A stretch of 64,000 nucleotides of DNA from Desulfosporosinus orientis DSM 765 (GCF_000235605.1 NC_016584.1:2654001-2718000), one strand, 5' to 3'; positions 1-9,162 are shown, counted from the first letter of the stretch. Notes: a model not told the origin generated them from the sequence alone. Made by a program: numbers and translations.

Positions 1-1
1 A

Positions 2-583
2 CCATGCAAAATCGATGTGCGCATTATTGCAGCGACTAACCGTAAATTATACGATATGGTCAAGGAAAGAACGTTTCGTGACGACCTTTTCTATCGGTTA
101 AATGTTATGGTCATTGAGCTTCCAAGCTTACGGGAAAGGCCCGAAGACATCGAATTACTTGCTAATTTTCTTGTGACTAAATTGAATCGGAAACTAGAGA
201 CAGATGTGGAAGGGATTTCTAGTAAGGCCATGCAAATATTACAAAACTATACTTGGCCGGGTAATGTCCGGGAATTGGAGAGCGTTCTTGAACGAACAAT
301 GAACATTCTTGACGAGCCGGTTATTCTTCCCGAACATTTACCAGTTCGGATATTGCAATCGAAAATGGATACAGGTCTAAGTGTGAATGAGAATCAAAGT
401 TGGGAACCAAATAGCTTGGAGGAAGGCTTAATTTCTGCCGAAAAAGAGTTGCTGGTCACCGCTTTGCGGCGTGCTAACGGCAACAAGGCGCAAGCAGCTA
501 AAATCTTGGGTATTCACAGATCTGTACTGTATAAGAAATTAATAAAACATGGGCTTGGAGGTGCGAATTTGTCTCTGAAGTAG
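2..583 (+). CDS. Sigma-54-dependent activator, C-terminal part (cut by window edge)
   Basis: This is the C-terminal end of a bacterial enhancer-binding protein that activates sigma-54 RNA polymerase. The reading frame is open from base 2, so the gene begins outside the window. Visible are the end of the AAA+ domain (VRIIAATN sensor I region, FRDDLFYRLNV, LRERPEDI, WPGNVRELESV sensor II) and a C-terminal Fis-type helix-turn-helix (NGNKAQAAKILGIHRSVLYKKL). The sensory N-terminus and the GAFTGA loop are not in the window, so the signal and target are unknown. No -24/-12 promoter was seen just downstream; the target probably lies to the left. Family assignment is firm. Confidence 0.93.
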   Translation, partial: PCKIDVRIIAATNRKLYDMVKERTFRDDLFYRLNVMVIELPSLRERPEDIELLANFLVTKLNRKLETDVEGISSKAMQILQNYTWPGNVRELESVLERTMNILDEPVILPEHLPVRILQSKMDTGLSVNENQSWEPNSLEEGLISAEKELLVTALRRANGNKAQAAKILGIHRSVLYKKLIKHGLGGANLSLK

Positions 584-650
584 AAGGGCAGCTTAGGAAG
601 CTGGCCGGGCAATAAGGTCAACGATAAGCGCCATATAATCAATAACGATA

Positions 651-699
651 AACGACTATGTACAGCTGTGTTTAATTACAACGGTACTTAGTCGTTTTT
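651..699 (+). terminator. Rho-independent terminator after the sigma-54 activator
   Basis: A 13-bp stem with one mismatch (aacgactatgtac pairing with gtacttagtcgtt) is followed by a T run. It lies 68 bp after the activator stop codon. Confidence 0.75.
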
Positions 700-853
700 G
701 CAATCACGTTGCCCAATAACACACCAAATTAACTCTGCAATTGTACACTTTCTTGGATCGGGGCAGCTGTCGCCGTTTTCAAGAGTAGTGAACGGATACG
801 ATCATGAGCAACCAGCAGGCTGAGCAGTAATAGAAGTAAGGTTAGAAAGTCCT

Positions 854-873
854 TGCCCAAAAGTACAATTGTT
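854..873 (+). promoter_or_regulatory. 20-bp element, copy 1 (candidate response-regulator site)
   Basis: The sequence tgcccaaaagtacaattgtt lies 100 bp before the histidine kinase start. It matches 19 of 20 bases with the element at 2947-2966, upstream of the efflux operon. In both places an AT-rich -10-like hexamer (tataaa here at 890-895) begins 17 nt after the element, and the element covers the -35 position, as expected for an activator at a weak promoter. A partial inverted copy (caattgtac) is at 738-746. Assignment to the response regulator at 2180-2833 is inference. Confidence 0.55.
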
Positions 874-972
874 GAGACTATTGGTTTGATATAAAATAAT
901 ACATATCTATAATTTTAAATATTAAAAATATACTTAAGGCATAATTATTGAAAAAGGTCTGGTGGGGTTAAT

Positions 973-2187
973 TTGCTAAATAAGTTCAAAGCGGCATTTA
1001 CAACAGACTCAGATATTGTTAGTCAGCCAAAGTCTCCCCTCATAGTAGGGTTTTCTTTAGTTTATGTAACTACAATATTTTTGGTATCTATAAAAAAGTT
1101 GGATTTACATCAGGTTGCAGGTTTTACAATAGTAATGATGATCCAACTGGTATTATATTTGTTTTTAAATAATATATTTAAGCATAAGTATTGGATTTAT
1201 TTTGGTGTACAAGGAATGCTTGCTTTCAACTATGCTATTATTGCTCCAATGGGATATGTAGCTATTTTGCTTGGTTTAATTCCTGTTTTAATCTTCCAAG
1301 GTATAACGATTTATTCTAATACTGTAAAAGTTATATTTTTAACCGTTTTCTTTTATAGCATATTTTGCATTAATATTATAGTGTTTAATGGATTGAAAGT
1401 GTTAATCGATTACATCCCAATCCTTTTGCCTATAACTAGTGGTGTATATGCATATGCAGCTATTTTTCTTAAACAGGTAAAATTACGTATTGAGACCCAA
1501 AAGATTTTAAGGCAATTAGAGTTTGCTTACGAGAAGGTTGAAGATCTTACTATAATTAATGAGAGACAGAGAATAGCGAGAGACTTGCATGATACTCTTT
1601 CTCAAGGGCTTGCAGGCCTAATCATGCAATTAGATGCAGTAAATGCTAATCTAAATAATAACAATATAAAACGGGCTCAAGAAATTGTACAAAATTCTAT
1701 GAAACACGCAAGAAAAACTCTGTCAGATTCCCGTCTTGTTATTGATGATTTGCGGATTAACACAAACACAGATTTAGATTTTGCTAAGGCTGTAGAAAAT
1801 GAAACAGCGGAGTTTAAGGGTGTTTCGCACACTTCAATAGAAACAGATATTAGAATAGAATCTGAGCTGCCTATAAACATATATAAACACATTTTATATA
1901 TTGTGAGAGAGTCTCTCAACAATATTGCAAAGCATTCAAAGGCAAAAAATGCACTGGTCGAAATAATAGAAAACCACAGTCAAATTAATATAACTATTAT
2001 AGATGATGGTATTGGCTTTGATACTAAGCTTTTAGATAACCTATTTGGGCATTATGGCATACTCGGAATCTCCGAGCGGGTAAGAAATATGAACGGAAAG
2101 ATTGAAATAAAAAGTGATCGGAAATCTGGTACCAAGCTAAAAATCATAATTCCAATTAGGAAAGGAATCAACAACGTAAATGAATAA
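973..2187 (+). CDS. Membrane-bound NarL-type sensor histidine kinase
   Basis: A 404-residue histidine kinase of the HisKA_3 group (DesK/LiaS/NarX type), which autophosphorylates on histidine and passes phosphate to a LuxR-type regulator. About five hydrophobic segments fill residues 20-165. A short coiled coil leads into the dimerisation box with the phospho-acceptor histidine (RIARDLHDTLSQGLAGL, about residue 206). The C-terminal HATPase domain has DDGIGFD and GHYGILGISERV. The start is TTG with ggtgggg just upstream. The stop overlaps the response-regulator start by 8 bp, so the two are translationally coupled. There is no extracellular sensor domain, so an intramembrane or envelope-stress signal is plausible; the efflux genes downstream fit that. 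Confidence 0.92.
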   Translation: MLNKFKAAFTTDSDIVSQPKSPLIVGFSLVYVTTIFLVSIKKLDLHQVAGFTIVMMIQLVLYLFLNNIFKHKYWIYFGVQGMLAFNYAIIAPMGYVAILLGLIPVLIFQGITIYSNTVKVIFLTVFFYSIFCINIIVFNGLKVLIDYIPILLPITSGVYAYAAIFLKQVKLRIETQKILRQLEFAYEKVEDLTIINERQRIARDLHDTLSQGLAGLIMQLDAVNANLNNNNIKRAQEIVQNSMKHARKTLSDSRLVIDDLRINTNTDLDFAKAVENETAEFKGVSHTSIETDIRIESELPINIYKHILYIVRESLNNIAKHSKAKNALVEIIENHSQINITIIDDGIGFDTKLLDNLFGHYGILGISERVRNMNGKIEIKSDRKSGTKLKIIIPIRKGINNVNE

Positions 2188-2833
2188 GAGAAGAATATTG
2201 GTAGTCGATGACCATTTGGTAGTTAGAGAAGGGTTAAAGCTTATTTTTGAAACAGAGTCAAATTTCGAGGTAGTGGGCGAAGCAGACAATGGAGATGAAG
2301 CATTAGAATTAGCAGAACAGTTAAAACCGGATGTGATTTTATTGGATTTAAAAATGCCAAATGTGAGTGGGATTGATGTAATAAAAGCTTTGAACGAAAA
2401 AAATAATTCAGTGCCAATTATTATCTTAACAACTATCAATGATGATAGGTCAATTCTGGAGGGTCTCTCTTTAGGGGCAAAGGGGTATTTGCTTAAGGAT
2501 ACTACCCGTGAAGAACTGATTAGAACAGTTGAATCTGCCATAAGAGGAGAGCTGCTTCTTCAACCAGAAATAAGTAAGGGGCTCTTTAAACCTAAAAAAG
2601 AACTTCGTCAAAGCAATCATTCATTTAATTCAGCAATTTCCGAAAGAGAATTGTTTGTTTTACAAGCTATTGCAAGGGGCTGCACTAGTAAGGAAATAGC
2701 CCTTGACATGGGTATAGCTGAAAGAACTGTTAAAGCTCATTTAACCAATATATACAGTAAGCTCAAAGTGGATTCCAGGTCTCAAGCTGTGGCAGTAGCC
2801 ATTGAGCAAGGAATTATCCATATTCAAAAATAG
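2180..2833 (+). CDS. NarL/LuxR-family response regulator
   Basis: A 217-residue two-domain regulator. The receiver domain (residues 1-120) has the acidic pair in VVDDH, the phospho-acceptor Asp in VILLDLKMP and the conserved Lys in GYLLKD. The C-terminal LuxR helix-turn-helix is about residues 150-212 (SERELFVLQAIARGCTSKEIA and AERTVKAHLTNIYSKL). It overlaps the kinase gene by 8 bp and is its obvious partner. The matching 20-bp elements in front of this operon and in front of the efflux operon suggest autoregulation and control of efflux. Confidence 0.95.
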   Translation: MNKRRILVVDDHLVVREGLKLIFETESNFEVVGEADNGDEALELAEQLKPDVILLDLKMPNVSGIDVIKALNEKNNSVPIIILTTINDDRSILEGLSLGAKGYLLKDTTREELIRTVESAIRGELLLQPEISKGLFKPKKELRQSNHSFNSAISERELFVLQAIARGCTSKEIALDMGIAERTVKAHLTNIYSKLKVDSRSQAVAVAIEQGIIHIQK

Positions 2834-2883
2834 CCATGCTTTTTAATATTATGCAGTTTTATAAATTCTTTAATCTAAAAGAT

Positions 2884-2925
2884 ACAACCGTGGATTAGGT
2901 TTGATTAATCCTCGGTTGTTTTTTT
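2884..2925 (+). terminator. Rho-independent terminator after the two-component operon
   Basis: The arms acaaccgtggatta and taatcctcggttgt (one mismatch) form a 14-bp stem with an 8-nt loop, followed by seven T residues. Confidence 0.85.
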
Positions 2926-2946
2926 GCCTAAACGTACATGGATTAC

Positions 2947-2966
2947 TGCCCTAAAGTACAATTGTT
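2947..2966 (+). promoter_or_regulatory. 20-bp element, copy 2, upstream of the RND efflux operon
   Basis: The sequence tgccctaaagtacaattgtt differs from the copy at 854-873 by one base. A -10-like hexamer (tatacc, 2983-2988) starts 17 nt after it, the same geometry as copy 1. It lies about 100 bp before the membrane-fusion-protein start and after the two-component terminator, so the efflux operon has its own, probably co-regulated, promoter. Confidence 0.55.
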
Positions 2967-3069
2967 ATTGTTTTTGAATCCCTATACCATAAAACTAAGC
3001 CCTTTAGCAACGAAATATGAAGAATGTATAGACCAAAATACTAACAAATAAACAGGAGGATAAATTTTC

Positions 3070-4197
3070 ATGCTATCTAAACAGAAGTTAATACCCATCT
3101 TAGTGGTGGCAGTTCTTTTAATTATTGGCACCGCTATAGTTAAAGACAAGGATTCTGGCACAATTATGGCAGCTTCTCCCAATAAGGTTTCCGTTAAGGC
3201 ATATCAGGTTAATTTTATTGAAAAAAATTCAACGAATACATATAAGGCTTCATTAGAAGCAACTGAAGAGGGAACTGTAAGCAGCAAAGTGTCCGGGAAA
3301 GTTATCCAAGTCATGTTTGAAAATGGTCAAGTAGTATCCCAAGGTGCTCCGCTTGTTAAACTAGATGATCAGGATATTTTAAATAACATTGCTTCGTCGG
3401 AAAGTAAATTAAAATCTCTGCAAATTAATTTGGAAAAAAACCAATTGAATCTCGAAAATGCTCAGCGTTCTTACGAGAGAACGAAGTACCTGTTTGACCA
3501 GGGGGCGGTTCCTAAGGTTGATTTAGAAGCTGCTGAAACATCTTTAAAAAGTGCGCAAATTGATTTAGAATCCACCAAAGCGAACATTAATTCTGCCCAG
3601 ATAGATTTGAACAATCTTAAAAATTCACTTGACAATACAACCATTACCGCCCCAGTTTCAGGAGTAATGGATGGTAAAAGTGTGGAGTTGGGGCTATTTG
3701 CTAATGTTGGCGCTACTTTTGGAAAAGTTAAGAATATATCCCCTATCAATGCTGTAATTGAGGTGGGTCAAGACGATTTGAGTTCGGTTAAGGTTGGGCA
3801 GGCTGCCAAAGTTAAAGTTGGAACAAAGGAATACGATGGAGCTGTTAAAACCATTGAAGCATCTGCTGATCCCAATGCAAGGGTTTTTAAATGTAAAATT
3901 GAGGTTCCTAATCAAGAGCAATCTTTAAAACCCGGTATGTATGCTAATGTAGACATTATCAGTAACCAGAAAGCAGAAATGCTTGTAGTACCCACTGATG
4001 CTTTAGGTGGGACCCCAGGTAATTATTCAGTTTTCGTCAACGAGGATGGGATTGCACGTAAACACGCTGTAAGTATCGGAGAAATTGCCGAAGGCTATGT
4101 TGAAATTAAAAGTGGTCTCTCCAAAGGGGATAACGTCATCATTACCAATGTAAATACGCTGCAAGATGGTGATGAGGTTACCGTCGTTAAAGAATAG
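3070..4197 (+). CDS. RND efflux periplasmic adaptor (membrane fusion protein)
   Basis: A 375-residue HlyD/AcrA-type adaptor. It has an N-terminal membrane anchor (residues 7-25), a biotinyl-lipoyl-like half motif (GKVIQVMFENGQVVSQGAPLV), a long coiled-coil hairpin (about 100-180, ending VPKVDLEAAETSLKSAQ), a return lipoyl half (TTITAPVSGVMDG), a beta-barrel and a C-terminal membrane-proximal domain. Such proteins link an RND pump to an outer channel; in a Firmicute without a typical outer membrane it probably assists the pump at the cell surface. Twelve base pairs separate it from the pump gene. The aggagg site at 3054 fixes the ATG. Confidence 0.93.
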   Translation: MLSKQKLIPILVVAVLLIIGTAIVKDKDSGTIMAASPNKVSVKAYQVNFIEKNSTNTYKASLEATEEGTVSSKVSGKVIQVMFENGQVVSQGAPLVKLDDQDILNNIASSESKLKSLQINLEKNQLNLENAQRSYERTKYLFDQGAVPKVDLEAAETSLKSAQIDLESTKANINSAQIDLNNLKNSLDNTTITAPVSGVMDGKSVELGLFANVGATFGKVKNISPINAVIEVGQDDLSSVKVGQAAKVKVGTKEYDGAVKTIEASADPNARVFKCKIEVPNQEQSLKPGMYANVDIISNQKAEMLVVPTDALGGTPGNYSVFVNEDGIARKHAVSIGEIAEGYVEIKSGLSKGDNVIITNVNTLQDGDEVTVVKE

Positions 4198-4209
4198 GGG
4201 GAGGCAACT

Positions 4210-7200
4210 ATGTTTATTTCAAATCTAAGCATTAAACGGCCCGTACTTTCCATTGTGGTAGTTATTGCCCTGCTTGCGGTCGGTGCGGTCAGTTATTTCG
4301 GATTAGCTATTGAGCAATATCCAGAAACCGATACTCCTGTGGCAGCAATCTCCATCACTCAACCAGGAGCTTCAGCCGAATCAATCGAAACGGAAATAAC
4401 GAAAAAAGTAGAGGACACTGTCGGCCAGATTTCCGGAGTGAAACACGTCAGTTCCACTGTTTCCGAAGGAGTTTCTCAGACGGTGGTCCAATTTAACAAT
4501 GAGAAGTCAACAGATGAGGCAGCTCAGGAAGTCAAGGACAAAATCAGCAGTATCAGGGGTTTTTTGCCGCAGGATATAAATGAACCGGTCATCCAAAAAT
4601 TTGATTTTAGTTCACAGCCCATTCTATCTCTTGTGGTCACTGGACCTCTTTCCGGTAGAAATATGTCTCAGTTCGTGGAAGATGAAATTGTGAAAAAATT
4701 GAATACCGTAAAAGGCGTAGGCTCAGTAACAACCTACGGCGAGCAGGATCGGGAAATTCATATCAAGCTCGATAAAGAGAAAATGACAGCACTCAATCTG
4801 ACAACTTCGGAAATCCTAAGCAGCCTGCAAAGTGATAACATTAAAGCCTCAAGCGGAAATCTAACCAATGGGGATAAGGACGTTTCCATCCAGACTGACA
4901 GTAAGATAAAAGAGGTCAGTGATTTTCTGGATGTATTAGTGGCCAGCCATAACGGGGTAGAAATACGCATAAAAGACATTGCCCAGGTAGAAGACGGTGT
5001 TAAAGCTAGAAGCAGCATAGCCTATTATAATGGCTCCGAAGCCATTAGTATCGATATTGTTAAGCAATCAGGGCAAAATACAACACAGGTAGCCAAGGAT
5101 GTTAAAAAAGAGATAAGTCAAATACAGGCCTCCCTGAAAAATGGTGTACAAATCTATATTGTGGATGACAATTCCTTGACCATCCAAGACTCCGTGAATG
5201 AAGTGCAGAAAACCATACTTGAAGGATGTGCACTGGCAGTTATCATTGTTTTCTTATTCCTTCGAAATTGGGGAAGTACACTAATCAGCGCAGTTTCCCT
5301 GCCGACATCGATCATCACAACCTTTGCAGCCATGAAAGTAATGGGTATCTCACTCAATACCATGTCGTTAATGGGCTTATCCCTGGCAGTGGGCTTGCTC
5401 GTAGATGATTCAATTGTTGTCATAGAAAATATAATGCGTCACTTAAACATGGGGAAATCAGCGATTCAGGCCGCAAAAGAGGGTACTGCTGAGATCGGTC
5501 TTGCGGTTATGGCGACGACCTTTACAATTGTTGCGGTGTTTCTGCCTATTTCTTTAGTCACAGGAATGATCGGACCCTACTTTAAACAGTTCGGCATGAC
5601 GGTTGCATCCAGTGTCTTGGTTTCCCTGTTTGTTTCCTTTACACTGGTGCCCATGTTATCATCCAAATATCTCAAAAGAGAATCTGAGGAGCTCAAAGCC
5701 CCCAAAGGGATACTTCAGCGCTTTCTGTTATGGTTCAATCACCAGTTTGACAAATTATCTAGGGTATATTCCGGTATTTTAACTGTGGCCTTACGACACA
5801 GGGTAAAAACCATGACCATTGTTTTCATCCTGTTCTTTGCTAGTTTGGGTCTTTTTTCGGCAATCGGAACAACCTTTGTCGAGACCACAGATAACGCAAA
5901 GATTACTATTGAAGCAGTACCGGATAGCGGCACAACCCTGGAAAGTGCCGCTAAAACGGCCAAACAAATGGAGTCGATTCTCAAAACTTATCCTGAAGTC
6001 AAGAACCTGTACACTACAATAACAGCAGGTAAAATTAATATTGTCGCAAATGTACCGGAGCGAAATAAAAGAACTGAGAGCTTAAGCTCCATTGGCAATC
6101 GGATGCGTACCCGTCTGCAGGAGGTTTCCGGTGTAAGCATTGCCTTAACTACCGGTTTAAATCAATTATCAGGAAAGGACATACAACTGCATTTTACCGG
6201 CAATGACTTTAACCAGCTGCTTAATTTTTCACAGAATGCAGAAAAAATCATAAAACAAATTCCCGGAACTGTTGATGTGAGCATGAATTATAAGGCTGGA
6301 AAACCAGAAGTCAAACTTGAGGTCGACCGCGACCGGGCAGCCGATTTAGGAGTAAGCCCTACTGTTGTGGCCAGCACCTTGAGCACTCTGTTCAACGGCT
6401 CAGTGGCAACGCATTTTGAAACGGGTCAAGATCGCTACGATGTAAAAGTTTTGCTGCAGGATGAGCAAAGGCAAGACTTTGATAGCTTGAAAGGAATCTA
6501 TGTACCGGGGACTAACGGCCGGGCGGTACCTCTCGATCAGGTCACCAAACAAGTCTTAACAACCAGCCCGACTACGATTCAGCGCTATGATAAAGCCAGA
6601 GAGATTCAGTTGTCGGCAAATCTCGTTGGTATCGCAACCACTGATTTTAATAAAATTTTTGCTGATAAGTTAGCCAATGAATTAAAGATGCCGGTGGGAG
6701 TTAGCCAAACCACTGCCGGAAGTGAAGAAATGATGGCAGAAAGTATCGTGAGCCTGGGCACCGCATTTTCAATGGGAATTCTATTTATATTCCTGATTCT
6801 AGCTGCGCAGTTTGAAAGTTTTATGGATCCCATGGCGATTATATTCTCCTTGCCCTTCGCCATTATCGGGGCGGTACTGGCGTTATTCCTATCAGGCAGC
6901 CAATTTAGTATGATGGCGTTTATCGGAGTTATTATGCTTATGGGATTAGTTACGAAGAATGCGATCCTCTTGATCGACTTTGCCAAACAAAAGCGGGCAC
7001 AGGGCACAGAGCGCAATACAGCTTTACTTGAAGCAGCCGCTACACGCCTTAGACCTATTATTATGACGACCTTGGCGATGATTTTCGGGATGCTTCCCAC
7101 AGCACTATCTACGGGGACCGGGGCAGAATCACGTGTGCCAATGGCCTATACGATCATAGGCGGTTTGATCTCTTCGACCTTCTTAACCCTGGTAGCAGTT

Positions 7201-7299
7201 CCGGTGATTTATACCCTATTGGATGATCTAAAGGGATTTGTTAAGAAGATATTTACTATGGAGTTTTTTCGAGGAAACCGTAAGAAGTTAGAAACTTAA
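4210..7299 (+). CDS. RND-family multidrug efflux transporter
   Basis: A 1029-residue AcrB/MdtB-like HAE1-type pump, full length for the family. TM1 is near the N-terminus (VLSIVVVIALLAVGAVSYFGLAIEQYPE), followed by the first porter loop, TM2-6 (about 335-480) with the proton-relay segment GLLVDDSIVVIENIMRH, a linker, TM7, the second porter loop and TM8-12 (about 850-1015) with GLVTKNAILLIDFA and TRLRPIIMTT. It exports drugs, detergents or solvents by proton antiport. It forms an operon with the adaptor and is probably controlled by the preceding two-component system. No outer-membrane factor gene is present. Confidence 0.95.
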   Translation: MFISNLSIKRPVLSIVVVIALLAVGAVSYFGLAIEQYPETDTPVAAISITQPGASAESIETEITKKVEDTVGQISGVKHVSSTVSEGVSQTVVQFNNEKSTDEAAQEVKDKISSIRGFLPQDINEPVIQKFDFSSQPILSLVVTGPLSGRNMSQFVEDEIVKKLNTVKGVGSVTTYGEQDREIHIKLDKEKMTALNLTTSEILSSLQSDNIKASSGNLTNGDKDVSIQTDSKIKEVSDFLDVLVASHNGVEIRIKDIAQVEDGVKARSSIAYYNGSEAISIDIVKQSGQNTTQVAKDVKKEISQIQASLKNGVQIYIVDDNSLTIQDSVNEVQKTILEGCALAVIIVFLFLRNWGSTLISAVSLPTSIITTFAAMKVMGISLNTMSLMGLSLAVGLLVDDSIVVIENIMRHLNMGKSAIQAAKEGTAEIGLAVMATTFTIVAVFLPISLVTGMIGPYFKQFGMTVASSVLVSLFVSFTLVPMLSSKYLKRESEELKAPKGILQRFLLWFNHQFDKLSRVYSGILTVALRHRVKTMTIVFILFFASLGLFSAIGTTFVETTDNAKITIEAVPDSGTTLESAAKTAKQMESILKTYPEVKNLYTTITAGKINIVANVPERNKRTESLSSIGNRMRTRLQEVSGVSIALTTGLNQLSGKDIQLHFTGNDFNQLLNFSQNAEKIIKQIPGTVDVSMNYKAGKPEVKLEVDRDRAADLGVSPTVVASTLSTLFNGSVATHFETGQDRYDVKVLLQDEQRQDFDSLKGIYVPGTNGRAVPLDQVTKQVLTTSPTTIQRYDKAREIQLSANLVGIATTDFNKIFADKLANELKMPVGVSQTTAGSEEMMAESIVSLGTAFSMGILFIFLILAAQFESFMDPMAIIFSLPFAIIGAVLALFLSGSQFSMMAFIGVIMLMGLVTKNAILLIDFAKQKRAQGTERNTALLEAAATRLRPIIMTTLAMIFGMLPTALSTGTGAESRVPMAYTIIGGLISSTFLTLVAVPVIYTLLDDLKGFVKKIFTMEFFRGNRKKLET

Positions 7300-7313
7300 T
7301 CCGATAATCACTA

Positions 7314-7490
7314 TATGAGCAGTTCCTCATGCAGAGTATGTTTATGGATGCCAATTTGGCTGAGGACTGGCCTCAGGATATTGAATATCTATGGTTGTAT
7401 GAAAGCAGCCCAATAGAGGAGGTTGTCGATATCGAGGCCGGCGAATCCTGGGATATCCCTGTGGAAGAGGTTCATGGGGCAGATAAATAA
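7314..7490 (+). pseudogene. 5'-truncated copy of the 99-aa membrane protein gene at 43884
   Basis: From the tat codon at 7314 the sequence runs in frame to taa at 7490 and closely matches the last third of the gene at 43884-44183: both encode YE(Q/R)FLMQ(S/N)MFMDAN, then WPQDIEYLWLYESSP and IEEVVDIEA. A stop codon at 7305 and loss of similarity upstream show that the N-terminal membrane segment is missing. The longest ATG frame (7329-7490) would give a 53-residue acidic peptide. No ribosome binding site was seen. A duplicated relic is the simplest reading. Confidence 0.6.
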
Positions 7491-7502
7491 ATGAGGGGAT
7501 TG

Positions 7503-7566
7503 AAAATTCGGCGGTTTTGAGATCTGGCTAATCTAGATTAGTCATCTCAAAACCGCCGAATTTTTA
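7503..7566 (+). terminator. Long perfect hairpin (dispersed repeat, copy 1)
   Basis: Arms of about 21 nt (aattcggcggttttgagat and its complement) enclose a small inner palindrome ctaatctagattag and end in a T run. The same hairpin, with compensating changes, is at 50560-50623. It works at least as a terminator for the region after the RND operon. Confidence 0.75.
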
Positions 7567-7622
7567 AACTGGAGGATGTATAGAGGTCTGTTGACGTTTT
7601 TTCGTTTTTGTTTCTTTAGAGG

Positions 7623-7653
7623 TTGACTTGGAGTCAACTCCAGGTGTTACGAT
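7623..7653 (+). promoter_or_regulatory. MerR-type promoter with 19-bp spacer
   Basis: The -35 ttgact (7623-7628) and -10 tacgat (7648-7653) are 19 bp apart, with the dyad ttggagtcaactccag in the spacer. Long spacers with a central dyad are the hallmark of MerR-family activation by DNA untwisting. It drives the MerR-like reading frame at 7678. Confidence 0.75.
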
Positions 7654-7677
7654 ATCGTATACGAGGAGGTGAAGCAC

Positions 7678-8290
7678 ATGACCATTGCAGAAGTAAGTGA
7701 AAAATATGCTGTTTCCCAGGATACACTCCGTTACTATGAACGCATAGGGTTGATTCCCCGTGTGAATCGAAATAAAAGTGGAATTAGGGATTATTCGGAA
7801 GATGACTGTAATTGGGTCCAATTTATTTATTCTTGGGGCACAGGAGGCGGGCCATCAGACAGAAAAAGTTTTTTTGAGGGATAAAAAGGTTGGCTACTGC
7901 ACAGGGTGTGAGTCATGCTATAGCAGCCATAAGTGTGTTCAGAAGGATGACATGGCGGAAATTTTGGGAAAAATACTTGCCTTCGATGTGATCGTCATGG
8001 CAACACCGGTTTACTTCTATACTATGGACGCTCAGATAAAAACACTGATTGATCGGACGGTTCCCAGATATTCAGAAATCATCGGTAAGGAATTCTATTT
8101 CATAGTTACCGCTGCTGATACCAGTAAAGAGTCTATGGAAAGAACAATTGACGGCTTTCGTGGATTTACGATCTGTCTGAACGGTGCCCAAGAAAAGGGT
8201 GTCGTCTACGGTGTCGGCGCATGGCGCAAGGGTGATATTATGGGAAGTCCCGCCATGAAAGAGGCATATGAAATGGGGAAAAATGTTTAA
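7678..8290 (+). pseudogene. MerR N-terminus joined out of frame to a flavodoxin-like reductase
   Basis: Two broken genes are joined here. From ATG 7678 (gaggagg 8 bp upstream) the frame encodes a MerR winged helix (IAEVSEKYAVSQDTLRYYER, GLIPRVNRNKSGIRDYSEDD) and ends at 7884. From about 7835 another frame, stopping at 8290, carries an NADPH-dependent FMN reductase body: GAQEAGHQTEKVFLRDKKV, the CTGCESCY cysteine motif, VMATPVYFYTMDAQIKTLIDR and a C-terminus ending AYEMGKNV. The reductase has lost its N-terminal flavin-binding GSPR segment, and MerR has lost its dimerisation and effector region. One deletion explains both. Neither product should be functional, although the promoter looks intact. 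Confidence 0.75.
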
Positions 8291-8341
8291 CGGAGTCGGT
8301 AGCGTTGATGATCGGTTTGTCAGAATGGCAAAGGCCATGGA

Positions 8342-8452
8342 AGTATCATGCTTGCAGCTATTGAACGCGGCCTTGCGACAATGCCTGCAGTGACTTTAGT
8401 TCACTACCCAGAGATCTTGCACAACAAGCTTAACTGGCTTGCTTGTGTATAA
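8342..8452 (+). pseudogene. Nitroreductase C-terminal remnant
   Basis: The frame reads SIMLAAIERGLATMPAVTLV followed by HYPEIL, then drifts and stops. It matches SIMLAATERGLATMPAVELV in the intact nitroreductase at 13467-14117. No start codon, N-terminus or cofactor-binding part is present nearby. It is a decayed fragment in a cluster of other broken redox genes. Confidence 0.7.
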
Positions 8453-8687
8453 GTCGGCGATGCTGACTGTTAGTTGGATTGCAGTCGTATCCGTCGCGAT
8501 TTTGCAGTAATTCTTGCGTCTGTTTTTATGTGGTAAACACGGAATGTTTTAATTAATTAGGATTTACCAGGATATGGGGGGGTATTTTGAGAATAAAATG
8601 GGGGGATAATTTCAATGACCATGCTTTGGTGATAAAAATGTATTGAGATACTAGTAAATACTAATAACATTAAGGGGGAATTTTATT

Positions 8688-9125
8688 ATGAAAATCATGA
8701 ATGCTGAGGAATTTGACAAACAAAATTGTTTTGGTAAAGGACAGGAGAACACATTTTTTGCACAGTATTTTGTTGGAGATTCTTTTTTAAATCCACTGAC
8801 AATGCCAGGCGAGTATCCAATGTTTCTTGCGAATGTTACTTTTGAGCCAGGATGTCGCAATAATTGGCATATTCACCAGGCAACGAAAGGTGGAGGACAA
8901 ATTCTGCTCTGTACTGCAGGAAGTGGATGGTATCAGGAAGACGGTAAAGAAGCAGTAAGTCTTGAACCTGGAACAGTTATCAAAATATCAGTTGGCGTTA
9001 AGCATTGGCATGGTGCGAAAGCTGATAGTTGGTTTAGCCATATTGCCATCGAAGTACCTGGTGAAGATTGTAAGAATGAATGGTGTGAGCCTGTAACGGA
9101 TGAGGAATACAATAAATTGAAATAA
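8688..9125 (+). CDS. Cupin-domain protein
   Basis: A 145-residue single-domain cupin. The metal-binding motif 1 is visible as NNWHIHQATKGGGQILLCTAGSG and motif 2 as PGTVIKISVGVKHWHGA, which gives His residues for a divalent metal. Such small cupins accompany carboxymuconolactone decarboxylase-like proteins, and one follows 37 bp downstream. A strong aaggggga site precedes the ATG. Substrate unknown; a sugar or aromatic lactone or a reactive carbonyl is plausible. The upstream 230 bp holds decayed sequence but no clear promoter. Confidence 0.88.
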   Translation: MKIMNAEEFDKQNCFGKGQENTFFAQYFVGDSFLNPLTMPGEYPMFLANVTFEPGCRNNWHIHQATKGGGQILLCTAGSGWYQEDGKEAVSLEPGTVIKISVGVKHWHGAKADSWFSHIAIEVPGEDCKNEWCEPVTDEEYNKLK

Positions 9126-9162
9126 TCAAGGGAATGAATTTAAATTAGAAAGGAAACGAACT

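Noticed and set aside
4758-7100. Several long open frames on the minus strand opposite the RND pump gene.
   Set aside because: They have no ribosome sites or recognisable domains and are fully inside a strong coding gene of the other strand.
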